This document shows, in pieces, positions 19,300-28,227 of a stretch of DNA of 64,000 nt. The position numbers and the translations under genes were made by a program. The notes beneath the pieces are model-generated. The model was not told the DNA's origin. It ran no database searches and saw only the letters and a program-made list of their open reading frames with translations. Origin of the DNA: Sorangium cellulosum (GTDB lineage Bacteria; Myxococcota_A; Polyangia; Polyangiales; Polyangiaceae); assembly GCF_002950945.1 (NCBI RefSeq), contig NZ_CP012673.1, positions 10,678,501-10,742,500 of the forward strand, given 5' to 3'. The first letter of the stretch is position 1; each line of letters opens with the position of its first letter.

Positions 19300-21213
19300 A
19301 TGCAGCTCAACGCCAAGATCCCCGAAGGTCCCATCGAGAAGAAGTGGGACCAGCACCGCTTCGACCTGAAGCTCGTCAACCCGGCGAACAAGCGGAAGTA
19401 CACGGTCCTGGTCGTCGGGACGGGCCTCGCCGGGGGCGCCGCGAGCGCCACCCTGGCCGAGCTCGGCTACAACGTGAAGAGCTTCTGCTTCCAGGACTCG
19501 CCGCGCCGGGCGCACAGCATCGCCGCGCAGGGCGGCATCAACGCCGCGAAGAACTACCAGAACGACGGCGACAGCATCTACCGCCTCTTCTACGACACGG
19601 TGAAGGGCGGCGACTACCGCGCGCGCGAGGCCAACGTGTACCGGCTCGCGCAGATCAGCGTGAACATCATCGACCAGTGCGCCGCGCAGGGCGTGCCGTT
19701 CGCGCGCGAGTACGGCGGCGTGCTCGCGAACCGCTCCTTCGGCGGGGCGCAGGTGTCGCGGACGTTCTACGCGCGCGGGCAGACCGGGCAGCAGCTCCTG
19801 CTCGGCGCCTACCAGGCGCTCGAGCGGCAGATCGGCCTCGGCAAGGTGAAGATGTACCCGCGCACCGAGATGCTCGACCTCGTCGTCGTCGACGGCAAGG
19901 CGCGCGGCATCGTCACGCGCAACCTGATCACCGGGGCGATCGAGACGCACCTCGGCGACGCGGTCGTGCTCGCGTCGGGCGGCTACGGCAACGTCTTCTT
20001 CCTCTCGACGAACGCGAAGGGCTCGAACGCCACGGCCATCTGGCGGGCGCACAAGCGCGGCGCGCTCTTCGCGAACCCCTGCTTCACGCAGATCCACCCG
20101 ACGTGCATCCCCGTCTCCGGCGACTACCAGTCGAAGCTGACGCTCATGAGCGAGTCGCTCCGGAACGACGGCCGCATCTGGGTCCCGCTGAACGCGGGCG
20201 ACACGCGCGCGCCGGAGAGCATCCCGGAGCAGGAGCGGGACTACTACCTCGAGCGCCGCTACCCGAGCTTCGGCAACCTCGTCCCGCGCGACGTCGCGTC
20301 GCGGGCGGCGAAGGCGGTGTGCGACGAGGGCCGCGGCGTCGGGCCGACCCGGCTCGGCGTGTACCTCGACTTCTCGGACGCGATCAGGCGCCTCGGCAAG
20401 GCGGCCATCGCCGAGCGCTACGGCAACCTCTTCGACATGTACGAGCGCATCACCGGCGACGACCCTTACAGCGTCCCGATGCGCATCTACCCCGCGATCC
20501 ACTACACGATGGGCGGGCTCTGGGTCGACTACAACCTGATGAGCACGGTCCCCGGCATGTTCGTGCTCGGCGAGGCGAACTTCTCCGATCACGGCGCGAA
20601 CCGCCTCGGGGCGAGCGCGCTGATGCAGGGGCTGGCCGACGGCTACTTCATCATCCCCTACACGATCGGCGACTACCTCGCCTCGACGAAGCTCGAGCGG
20701 GTCGACGACACCCACGCCGCCGTGCGGGACGCGGAGCGCGACGCGCGCGCCCGGCTGACGAAGCTGCTCGGCACGAACGGCTCGCGCACGGTCGACTCGT
20801 TCCACCGCGAGCTCGGCAAGATCATGTGGGAGCACTGCGGGATGGCGCGGAGCGCGACCGGGCTGAAGGGCGCGCTCGCGCGGATCCCGGAGCTCCGGGA
20901 GCAGTTCCACCGCGACGTGCGCCTCTCGGGCTCGGACGTCGGCCTGAACCAGGAGCTCGAGAAGGCGGCGCGCGTCGCCGACTTCCTCGAGCTGGGCGAG
21001 CTCATGTGCCGCGACGCGCTCCACCGCGAGGAGTCGTGCGGCGGGCACTTCCGGGAGGAGCACCAGACGCCAGAGGGCGAGGCGAAGCGCGACGACGCGA
21101 ACTTCACCTACGCCGCCGCCTGGGCGTGGAGGGGCGAAGGCCAGGCCCAGGAGCTCCACAAGGAGCCGCTCCAGTTCAACGAGGTTCACCCCACGCAGCG
21201 GAGTTACAAATAA
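19300..21213 (+). CDS. sdhA: succinate dehydrogenase/fumarate reductase flavoprotein subunit
   Basis: Catalytic subunit carrying covalent FAD, oxidising succinate to fumarate. The 637-aa protein shows the dinucleotide-binding segment VVGTGLAGGAAS, the FAD-linkage region RRAHSIAAQGGINAAKN, the substrate loop IHPTCIPVSGDYQSKLTLMSESLRNDG split over this stretch, and MGGLWVDYNLMSTVPGMF. It belongs to the SdhA type that accompanies a five-helix SdhC. The true start is the ATG at 19300, 20 nt after the sdhC stop; the frame upstream of it is out-of-frame sdhC. Its TAA overlaps the sdhB ATG by 1 nt. Confidence 0.95.
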   Translation: MQLNAKIPEGPIEKKWDQHRFDLKLVNPANKRKYTVLVVGTGLAGGAASATLAELGYNVKSFCFQDSPRRAHSIAAQGGINAAKNYQNDGDSIYRLFYDTVKGGDYRAREANVYRLAQISVNIIDQCAAQGVPFAREYGGVLANRSFGGAQVSRTFYARGQTGQQLLLGAYQALERQIGLGKVKMYPRTEMLDLVVVDGKARGIVTRNLITGAIETHLGDAVVLASGGYGNVFFLSTNAKGSNATAIWRAHKRGALFANPCFTQIHPTCIPVSGDYQSKLTLMSESLRNDGRIWVPLNAGDTRAPESIPEQERDYYLERRYPSFGNLVPRDVASRAAKAVCDEGRGVGPTRLGVYLDFSDAIRRLGKAAIAERYGNLFDMYERITGDDPYSVPMRIYPAIHYTMGGLWVDYNLMSTVPGMFVLGEANFSDHGANRLGASALMQGLADGYFIIPYTIGDYLASTKLERVDDTHAAVRDAERDARARLTKLLGTNGSRTVDSFHRELGKIMWEHCGMARSATGLKGALARIPELREQFHRDVRLSGSDVGLNQELEKAARVADFLELGELMCRDALHREESCGGHFREEHQTPEGEAKRDDANFTYAAAWAWRGEGQAQELHKEPLQFNEVHPTQRSYK

Positions 21214-21986
21214 TGCGCCTCACGCTCCATGTCTGGCGACAGAAGGGCAAGTACGAAGTCGGCCGGTTCGTGACGTACGAGGTGCCCGACGTCAGCGAGC
21301 ACATGTCCTTCCTCGAGATGCTCGACGTGCTCAATCAGCGGCTCATCCTGAAGGGCGAGGAGCCGATCGCGTTCGATCATGACTGCCGCGAGGGCATCTG
21401 CGGCATGTGCGGCTTCATGATCAACGGCCAGGCGCACGGCCCCCTCCGTGGGACCACCGTGTGTCAGCTGCACATGCGTCACTACAAGGACGGCGATGTC
21501 TTATGGCTCGAGCCGTGGCGGGCGCAGGCGTTCCCGGTGGTGAGCGACCTCGCCGTCGACCGCAGCGCGTTCGATCGGATCGTGGCGGCGGGCGGCTACA
21601 TCTCGGTGCCGACGGGCAGCGCGCCGGACGCGAACGCCATCCCGGTGCCGAAGCCGATCGCCGAGCGCTCGATGGACGCGGCGGCGTGCATCGGCTGCGG
21701 CGCCTGCGTCGCGTCGTGCCCGAACGCGTCGGCCTCGCTCTTCACGGCGGCGAAGCTCACGCACCTGAACATCCTGCCGCAGGGCCAGCCGGAGCGCGAC
21801 GAGCGCAGCCTCAAGATGGTGGGGCAGATGCGCGTCGAGAACTTCGGCCACTGCACGAACATCGGCGAGTGCGAGGCGGTCTGCCCGAAGGAGATCCCCC
21901 TCGACGTGATCGCGACGATGAACCGCGACTACCTGCGCGCGACGCTGCGCCACCGCGACGTGCAGGCCAAGGGCGGCACCGGCTGA
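21213..21986 (+). CDS. sdhB: succinate dehydrogenase iron-sulfur subunit
   Basis: Electron-transfer subunit linking FAD to quinone. The 257-aa protein has the [2Fe-2S] motif CREGICGMCGFMING, the [4Fe-4S] motif CIGCGACVASCPNA and the third cluster in CTNIGECEAVCPKEI, where a Cys is in place of the variable position. TAATG overlap with sdhA indicates translational coupling. A GC-rich inverted repeat follows the stop but has no T-run. Confidence 0.95.
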   Translation: MRLTLHVWRQKGKYEVGRFVTYEVPDVSEHMSFLEMLDVLNQRLILKGEEPIAFDHDCREGICGMCGFMINGQAHGPLRGTTVCQLHMRHYKDGDVLWLEPWRAQAFPVVSDLAVDRSAFDRIVAAGGYISVPTGSAPDANAIPVPKPIAERSMDAAACIGCGACVASCPNASASLFTAAKLTHLNILPQGQPERDERSLKMVGQMRVENFGHCTNIGECEAVCPKEIPLDVIATMNRDYLRATLRHRDVQAKGGTG

Positions 21987-23197
21987 GCCGCGCGGGCGCC
22001 GCGGGCGCCGCCCGCAGGCGCGCCGCCCGCCGCTCCTGTCCTACCTCTCCTCCTTCCCCTCCCAGGCGCTCTCCCTTCCCGGGCGCCGCGGCGCCCCGAC
22101 CGCACATCCCGCCACGAACGGCGGCGCCCCCGCCGCGAACGGCGGCATCCGTCGCGCCGAGCCGGCAGCGCCGCCCCGTCCGCGCCGCCGCCTGTCCGCG
22201 CGCGGCCCGGGCGGCGGAAGTGTGCTTCCCACGTGACGCGGGCGATCGCATGCGAACCATCGCCGGCCGTACGGCAGGCCCTCTCCCGCGTGCAGGCGTG
22301 GACCGCAGGCGCCTAGGTGCCGCGGCCCCGCGATCCCACGCCGCGCGCTGACAGGCAAGCTCTGCAGCCGTCGAAATCTTGATGTGTTTGCCGTCACATC
22401 CACGAGGGGCAAACCGAGCTCGACCGGTGTTGACCGCCCTTGTGTCCTTTTCCATCTCCAGGGCGAGGCGGCGCGGCACCTGGGGAGAAGAGGTCAGGCG
22501 TTTCCTGAACGCCGACTCAGGACCTGCCTAGATCCCGAGCCGCGCAAGGGGGCGATCCGTACAGCGATCATGGGATAACCACTCGTGATGTTTCAAGATC
22601 ATCTCGATGCGATTCGCGCCGACACGAGTAGGCACTTCCCTAATCGAACCAACCTTGGACACTCCAGTAGCAGCGCAACTGACGAAGATGTCGAGACGAT
22701 CTCCCGCGCGGCAAAAAAACATGTCAGGTTCAACGTCCGCTTGTTCGAGCTCGCCAGTTGCCATAGGCTTGGAAGTCGTCCGGAACGGGATCACACGTCA
22801 TAAGACAATTGTGGTGACCCCACCCGGTATCGTAGACTAGGTGGAGCTTAGAGCGCCGCGGCGAGGGGGGGTCCCGCCGCGAGCGAGCCTGGGATCGAGT
22901 CAGATCAGCTCTCGCTGCACGGAGCCGGTTCAAGGGGGGGCCGGCAGCAGAGGGTGCCGGGACATTCTCCATGTCGGCCGCTCTCACGGCGGATCGACAG
23001 ATCCGCTCTGGGTACGGGAACGACGTGCGTCGGGACCGCACGCCAGATCAGGCCAGGTCGTACGCGCCGGCGCGCTCCGCAGGCCGGCGCCGCTGCGCAC
23101 CGCTCGGGGAGCGCGCGCCCGCGGCGCCGGTGCGGAGGTTTGAGCACCAAGCACAGCAGATCTCTTTGACGAGTGGAAGAAGCAGGAGGGGACCTTC
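21987..23197. other. long intergenic region with a lower-GC pocket
   Basis: About 1.2 kb. The first 250 bp are extremely GC-rich. From about 22540 to 22860 the GC content falls, and open frames on both strands (an 88-codon minus frame at 22528-22794, a 72-codon plus frame at 22585-22803) have a more protein-like composition. I recognise no family in them. They may be remnants of a transferred gene, or nothing. The promoter of the DUF5995-like gene must lie at the right edge. Confidence 0.45.
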
Positions 23198-23989
23198 ATG
23201 AGCAGCTGCATCGACGGCCTTAACGTGCATCCCAGGAGCGTTCACGATGCTGCCGTCGTTCTCGACACCCTGACGGAGCGGCTCCTCAGGGTGGAGGATC
23301 CGCGCGCGGCGTTCACCGACGTCTACGGCGTCGTCACCCGCGCTGTCGCGGCGCAGGTCGGGCGGCCCGGCGGCATGTTCCTCGAGCCGGCGTGGATCTC
23401 CCGCCTGGCGGGCCGGTTCTGCGAGCGGTACCTCGCGACGCTCCGCGCCTGCGAGCGGGGCGCGGCGCAGGACTGCGGCGCATGGCGCATCGCGTACGCG
23501 AGCGCGTCCTCGCGCTTCACGCTGCCCGTGCAGAACGCGCTGCTCGGGTTCAGCGCCCACATCAACTACGACCTGGTCTTCGGGATCCACGCGACCATCA
23601 TCGAGTTCGGGCACGGCGAAGACGCGAGGATGCTCGCGCGCCTCAAGCACGATCACGATGCGGTCAATGAGCTGCTCCGCCTCTCGATCGCCGAGGCGCT
23701 CGCGCGCCTCAGCACACGGCACGGCTGCGGCGTGAGCGCGTTCCTCCGCGACGCCGCCCCGGAGACCGCGAGTTGGTTCGCCATGGAGCTGCTCTCGCGC
23801 TGGCGCGAGCGCGTCTGGGCCGATGTGCTGTCGTTGCTCGCGGCGCGCGGCGCGAGCGAGCGGGAGGCGCTCGCCCGCGGCGTGGAGCAGCGCTCGGCCC
23901 GCATCGGACAGCTGCTCGCGCTGCCCGGGATCCACGTCGCGTCCGGTCCGGCGCGGCGCCTCGCGTCCCTCGTCTCGAGCGGGGCGTGA
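23198..23989 (+). CDS. DUF5995-like protein
   Basis: A 263-aa cytosolic, mostly helical protein. The segment NALLGFSAHINYDLVFGI, followed by HDHDAVNELL, matches my memory of the DUF5995 family, whose function is not established. The paired His residues of these motifs could bind a metal, but that is inference. Ribosome site: GGAGGGGACCTTC before the ATG. The msrPQ operon starts 48 bp downstream on the same strand and may be co-transcribed. Confidence 0.72.
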   Translation: MSSCIDGLNVHPRSVHDAAVVLDTLTERLLRVEDPRAAFTDVYGVVTRAVAAQVGRPGGMFLEPAWISRLAGRFCERYLATLRACERGAAQDCGAWRIAYASASSRFTLPVQNALLGFSAHINYDLVFGIHATIIEFGHGEDARMLARLKHDHDAVNELLRLSIAEALARLSTRHGCGVSAFLRDAAPETASWFAMELLSRWRERVWADVLSLLAARGASEREALARGVEQRSARIGQLLALPGIHVASGPARRLASLVSSGA

Positions 23990-24037
23990 GCGCCGGCAGG
24001 GCAGGGCCTGCGCCCTGCGCCGTCGTACACTACGTGC

Positions 24038-25063
24038 ATGAGCAAGGTCCCCAAGGAACCGCCGGCGGGCGAGATCACCCCGGAAGCGCTGTACCTGCGG
24101 CGGCGCGAGCTCCTGAAGAACGCGGCGCTCTTCGCCGGCACGGCCTCGGCCATCGGCGGCGGCCTCGTCTGGCTCACGGGCGGCGCGGCGCGCCGCGCCG
24201 GCGGCGAGGCCGCGCCCGGCGGCGAGGCCGCGCCGCTCGCCAGCGCGCCGCCGGCGGAGCTCGCCGCGCCGCCCGCGGGGGCGGGCGGGAGGAGCCCGTT
24301 CGTCACCGACGAGGCGCGGACGCCGTACGAGGACATCATCTCCTACAACAACTTCTACGAGCTCGGCCTGAGCAAGTCCGAGCCGGCCGAGAACGCCGGC
24401 CGCCTCCGGCTCCGGCCGTGGACGGTCGCGTGCGAGGGCGAGATCAAGAAGCCCGCGGTGCTCGATCTCGACGCGCTGCTCGCGTGGTTCCCGCTCGAGG
24501 AGCGCGTCTACCGCATGCGCTGCGTCGAGGCGTGGTCGATGGTGATCCCGTGGCTCGGGTTCCCGCTCGCGGCGCTGCTCAGGCGCCTCGAGCCGACGTC
24601 GCGCGCCCGGTATGTCCAGTTCACGACGCTGCTCGATCCGGAGCAGCTGCCCGGCCAGCGCCGGCAGGTGCTCGACTGGCCCTACGTCGAGGGGCTGCGC
24701 ATCGACGAGGCGATGCACCCGCTCACGATGCTGGCCGTCGGCCTCTACGGCAAGACGCTGCTCGGCCAGAACGGCGCGCCCATCCGCCTCGTGGTCCCGT
24801 GGAAGTACGGGTTCAAGGGGTGCAAGTCGATCGTGAGCATCAAGCTGACCGAGCGGCAGCCGAAGACGACCTGGAGCCAGGCCACGCCGGACGAGTACGG
24901 GTTCTATGCGAACGTGAACCCCGCGGTCGATCACCCGCGCTGGAGCCAGGCGACCGAGCGGAGGATCGGCGAGCTGAGGCGGCGCCCCACCTTGCCGTTC
25001 AACGGCTACGCGGAGGAGGTCGCCGGGCTGTACAGCGGCATGGATCTCCGGGAGAACTTCTGA
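24038..25063 (+). CDS. msrP: protein-methionine-sulfoxide reductase catalytic subunit MsrP
   Basis: Periplasmic molybdopterin enzyme that repairs oxidised methionines in envelope proteins. A twin-arginine-type signal (LRRRELLKNAALFAG) is followed by a hydrophobic stretch and an Ala/Gly-rich region. Then come the conserved TPYEDIISYNNFYE segment, the molybdenum-ligand Cys in YRMRCVEAWSMVIPW, and KYGFKGCKSIVSI. The 341-aa length is normal for the family. The stop is followed 2 nt later by the msrQ ATG. Electrons come from the quinone pool via MsrQ. Confidence 0.95.
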   Translation: MSKVPKEPPAGEITPEALYLRRRELLKNAALFAGTASAIGGGLVWLTGGAARRAGGEAAPGGEAAPLASAPPAELAAPPAGAGGRSPFVTDEARTPYEDIISYNNFYELGLSKSEPAENAGRLRLRPWTVACEGEIKKPAVLDLDALLAWFPLEERVYRMRCVEAWSMVIPWLGFPLAALLRRLEPTSRARYVQFTTLLDPEQLPGQRRQVLDWPYVEGLRIDEAMHPLTMLAVGLYGKTLLGQNGAPIRLVVPWKYGFKGCKSIVSIKLTERQPKTTWSQATPDEYGFYANVNPAVDHPRWSQATERRIGELRRRPTLPFNGYAEEVAGLYSGMDLRENF

Positions 25064-25065
25064 GT

Positions 25066-25827
25066 ATGAGCTCGTCCGCTGTGATGGGCTCGCCGGCAGC
25101 GCCGACGCCGCCCGCGCCCGGCGCGGCGCCGGCGCGCCGGCCGCCGCGCGGCGCCGGCGCGCCCGCCGGCCGCAGGTTGCCCTGGCTCGAGCCCGCCGTC
25201 GTCACGGGCGGCCTCATCCCGCTCGCCGTGCTCGCCGAGCGCGCCGCGACGGGCGCGCTCGGCGCGAACGCGATCGCCGAGGCGCTCAACCAGCTCGGCC
25301 TGCTCGCGCTCGTGCTGCTCATCGCCTCGCTCGCGGCGACGCCGCTCAAGCTCGCCTCGGGCTGGACGTTCCCCCTGCGCATCCGCAAGGCGCTGGGGCT
25401 GCTCGCCTTCTTCTACGCGTGCGCGCACTTCCTGCTGTACGTGGTCCTGGACCAGGGGCTCGACGTCCGGACCCTCGTCGAGGACATCACCGAGCGCCCC
25501 TTCATCCTCGCCGGCTTCGTCGCGCTGCTCCTGCTCGTCCCGCTCGCGGCGACGTCGACCGCGCGCATGCTGAAGCGCCTCGGCTTCGCGCGCTGGAAGC
25601 GCCTGCACCGCCTCGTGTACGTCGCCGCCGTGCTCGGGGTCGCGCACTTCTTCCTGCGGGTGAAGCAGGACACGACGGAGCCCCTGATCTACGCGGCGCT
25701 GCTCGCGTTGCTGCTCGGCGCGCGCGCGGCGCACGCGCTCGCGACGCGCGTCGCCGGAGCCCCGCGGGGGCGTGGCGCCCCGCCGGAGCGCGCCGCTGCG
25801 CCCCGGTCGGACCCGCCGGCGCCCTGA
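25066..25827 (+). CDS. msrQ: heme-binding membrane subunit MsrQ
   Basis: Membrane b-type cytochrome of the ferric-reductase-like family that passes electrons from quinol to MsrP. The 253-aa protein has a Pro/Ala-rich cytosolic start (residues 1-40) and about six hydrophobic segments. Conserved features are TPLKLASGW, RIRKALGLLAFFYACAHFLLY and WKRLHRLVYVAAVLGVAHF, which supply candidate heme His residues. The start lies 2 nt after the msrP stop. Confidence 0.93.
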   Translation: MSSSAVMGSPAAPTPPAPGAAPARRPPRGAGAPAGRRLPWLEPAVVTGGLIPLAVLAERAATGALGANAIAEALNQLGLLALVLLIASLAATPLKLASGWTFPLRIRKALGLLAFFYACAHFLLYVVLDQGLDVRTLVEDITERPFILAGFVALLLLVPLAATSTARMLKRLGFARWKRLHRLVYVAAVLGVAHFFLRVKQDTTEPLIYAALLALLLGARAAHALATRVAGAPRGRGAPPERAAAPRSDPPAP

Positions 25828-25913
25828 CGATCTCGGGCCCGGCGATACTGGCGCGCTGCGGTATGAGTTCGGTTACGATCGCGCCTCCACCTGGAACGCG
25901 TGAGGACCGCAGC

Positions 25914-27419
25914 ATGAAGCTCTTCACCATCGGGGACAGCATCTCCCAGGGCCTGATGTCGCTCGGCGTGGCGCGCACCCACCTCGCCTACTCCACGTGG
26001 ATCGCGCGCTCGCTCGGCGTCGACGTCGGCGACGTGTTCTCGAGCGCGGCGTACCGTGTGCCCGACTACCCGGCCCACGGGCTGCTCCTCGACCTCGAGG
26101 TGGTGCTCCGCCGCCTCTACCTCGCGTTCGGCTCCAGGATCGACGGGCTCGAGTGGGCCGCCTTCGCCGCCGAGATCAACCGGGTGCTCGACGAGTCCGA
26201 GGACTACTACGAGCGGGGCGAGGGGGCGGGGCCGTACCGCGGGGGGAGCGTGCCCTGGTTCCACAACGTCTCGGTCTACGGCTTCGACGTGGCCGACGCG
26301 TGGCTCGTGACGCCGGCGATCTGCAAGCAGCGGATCGCGACGGCGCCGGGGGCCGGCGACGGGCTCCTCCACGGGCCGAACGCGTCGTTCTACCGGGCCG
26401 CGCTGCGCGTCCTCAACCCGTCGCAGGACGCGCGCTTCGACGGCTACACCCAGCTCGACTGGCTGAGCCACCACGCGCGCGGCGAGGGCGTCGAGAACCT
26501 CCTGCTCTGGCTCGGCCCGAACAACGCGGTGGGCTCCGCCATCCTGCTCAGCATCGCGGCGACCGAGGACAGGCCGGACCGCCGGCCGGTCTCGCTCAGC
26601 TTCGAGGAGCGCACCCGGGCGCAGTGGAACCTCTGGATGCCGGGCGACTTCGTCGCCGAGTACGGCGAGCTGCTCGACCGGATCGACGCGATCATGCGCC
26701 GCAACGAGAGCCCGGGCTGGCGCGTGTTCGTGGCCAACGTGCCGCACGTCACGATCGCGCCCATCGCCGCGGGGGTCGGCGACCCGCTCCCGGGTGTGCC
26801 GCGCTACTTCCCCTATTACACCTACCCCCCGCTCGCGAAGAGCACCCGCCCGATCGAGGCGGGCGCGCCGCACCTCACCGCGGACGACGCGCGGCGGATC
26901 GACGCGACGGTCGACGCCTGCAACGCGCACGTCGCGCGGCTCCTGGAGGAGAGGAACACGCGCCACGGCGAGCGGCGGTATCACCTCGTCGACGTCTCCT
27001 CGGGCCTCGACCGGCTCGCGTACAAGCGCAACGGCGGCGAGCCGTCGTACGAGCTCCCGGCGTACTTCCACGACCACGTCGCGCCGCCGATGGACACCCG
27101 CTACTACCACGTCGACCGCGCCGGGCGCCGCAAGGCGGGCGGCATCGTCAGCCTCGACGGGGTGCACCCGAGCGTCATCGGCCAGGGCCTGCTCGCGCAC
27201 GAGTTCCTCAAGGTCATGAAGGAGGCCGGCGTCCAGGGCGCGGACCCGGACCACCTGCCGTGGCCCAGGATCGTGGCGAGCGACACGCTCTACCAGGACC
27301 CCATCCCGCTGATGGAGGAGGTCTACGAGCACGAGGCGCTCGCCGCCGCGGCGCTGTCGGCGCACCGCGCCATCTTCGGCGGCTTCCAGGGGCGCCGCGG
27401 CAGCATCAAGGATTTCTGA
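25914..27419 (+). CDS. large SGNH/GDSL-type hydrolase
   Basis: A 501-aa protein with the SGNH blocks: block I TIGDSISQG (Ser nucleophile near residue 9), block III LWLGPNNAVGS and block V SLDGVHPSVIGQG (Asp/His). Typical SGNH esterases are 200-350 aa, so this is long; the extra sequence lies between blocks I and III and after block V. There is no signal peptide, so it is predicted cytosolic. GAGGA 7 nt upstream supports the ATG at 25914; an in-frame ATG at 25863 would add 17 residues. Substrate unknown: an esterase or lipase role is inferred from the fold. Confidence 0.83.
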   Translation: MKLFTIGDSISQGLMSLGVARTHLAYSTWIARSLGVDVGDVFSSAAYRVPDYPAHGLLLDLEVVLRRLYLAFGSRIDGLEWAAFAAEINRVLDESEDYYERGEGAGPYRGGSVPWFHNVSVYGFDVADAWLVTPAICKQRIATAPGAGDGLLHGPNASFYRAALRVLNPSQDARFDGYTQLDWLSHHARGEGVENLLLWLGPNNAVGSAILLSIAATEDRPDRRPVSLSFEERTRAQWNLWMPGDFVAEYGELLDRIDAIMRRNESPGWRVFVANVPHVTIAPIAAGVGDPLPGVPRYFPYYTYPPLAKSTRPIEAGAPHLTADDARRIDATVDACNAHVARLLEERNTRHGERRYHLVDVSSGLDRLAYKRNGGEPSYELPAYFHDHVAPPMDTRYYHVDRAGRRKAGGIVSLDGVHPSVIGQGLLAHEFLKVMKEAGVQGADPDHLPWPRIVASDTLYQDPIPLMEEVYEHEALAAAALSAHRAIFGGFQGRRGSIKDF

Positions 27420-27482
27420 GGCAGGGGCGCCGGCGCGGCGAGGGCGCGGCGCCTTCGGCGCGGGTGGGGCGAGGCGGCGCGG

Positions 27483-28073
27483 TCAGGGCACCGCGGGCGG
27501 GCTGCCGCGCAGCATGAAGTAGATGAGCACCCCGGTGACGGACACGTAGAGCCAGAGGGGCAGCGTCACCCGCGCGACCCGGGCGTGCTTCGCGAAGTTC
27601 GCCTTGTAGGCGAAGTAGAACGACGTCAGCGCGAGCGGCACGATGCCCGCCGACAGCACGATGTGCGAGATGAGGACGAAGAAGTAGACGGCGCGGATCG
27701 GCCCGGTGCCCTGGTACCGCGTGTCCCCGTGGACGAAGTGGTACGCGAGGTAGCCGACGAGGAACAGCGACGAGGCGACGAACGCCGAGACCATCAGGTA
27801 CTTGTGCACGACGATCGCGCGGCGCTTGATCGCGATCCAGCCGGCGACCAGGAGCGCGGCGGCGGTCGCGTTCAGGGCGGCGTTCAGCGGCGGCATGAAG
27901 CGGAGATCGGCGCCGCCGGCGCCGCGCCGGATGATCAGGATGTAGGCGAGGAACGCGAGCGCGGCCGCGGAGAGCACCGCGTTGAAGATGTAAAACGAGC
28001 GATCGCTCGTGCGGGTGAGCAGGCCGACGGGCTTCAAGGGGCTCGAGGCGTGGGTCGACATCGCGCGGTCCAT
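27483..28073 (-). CDS. DUF420 membrane protein
   Basis: About 196 aa with five or six hydrophobic segments. The pattern HKYLMVSAFVASSLFLVGYLAYH split around a loop, then LISHIVLSAGIVPLALTSF with several membrane His residues, is typical of DUF420 proteins. These often sit near heme-copper oxidase and cytochrome assembly genes, suggesting a respiratory or heme/copper role. No oxidase genes are next to it here. The start could be the ATG at 28073 or at 28061; neither has a convincing ribosome site. Confidence 0.83.
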   Translation of the reverse strand: MDRAMSTHASSPLKPVGLLTRTSDRSFYIFNAVLSAAALAFLAYILIIRRGAGGADLRFMPPLNAALNATAAALLVAGWIAIKRRAIVVHKYLMVSAFVASSLFLVGYLAYHFVHGDTRYQGTGPIRAVYFFVLISHIVLSAGIVPLALTSFYFAYKANFAKHARVARVTLPLWLYVSVTGVLIYFMLRGSPPAVP

Positions 28074-28227
28074 ACCAGAGGAGCGCCCTCGGCGCGAACG
28101 TGAGCGGGCGAGCAGATCCGGGCTCACACAGGCCTCGTGAGCCCGGGCGCCGCGCCGCCGCGGGCGTCGCGGGCGTCGCGGGTCGAGTGATCGTGGGATG
28201 GGGAGCGAGGTGCCCGCCCGATGCGGG

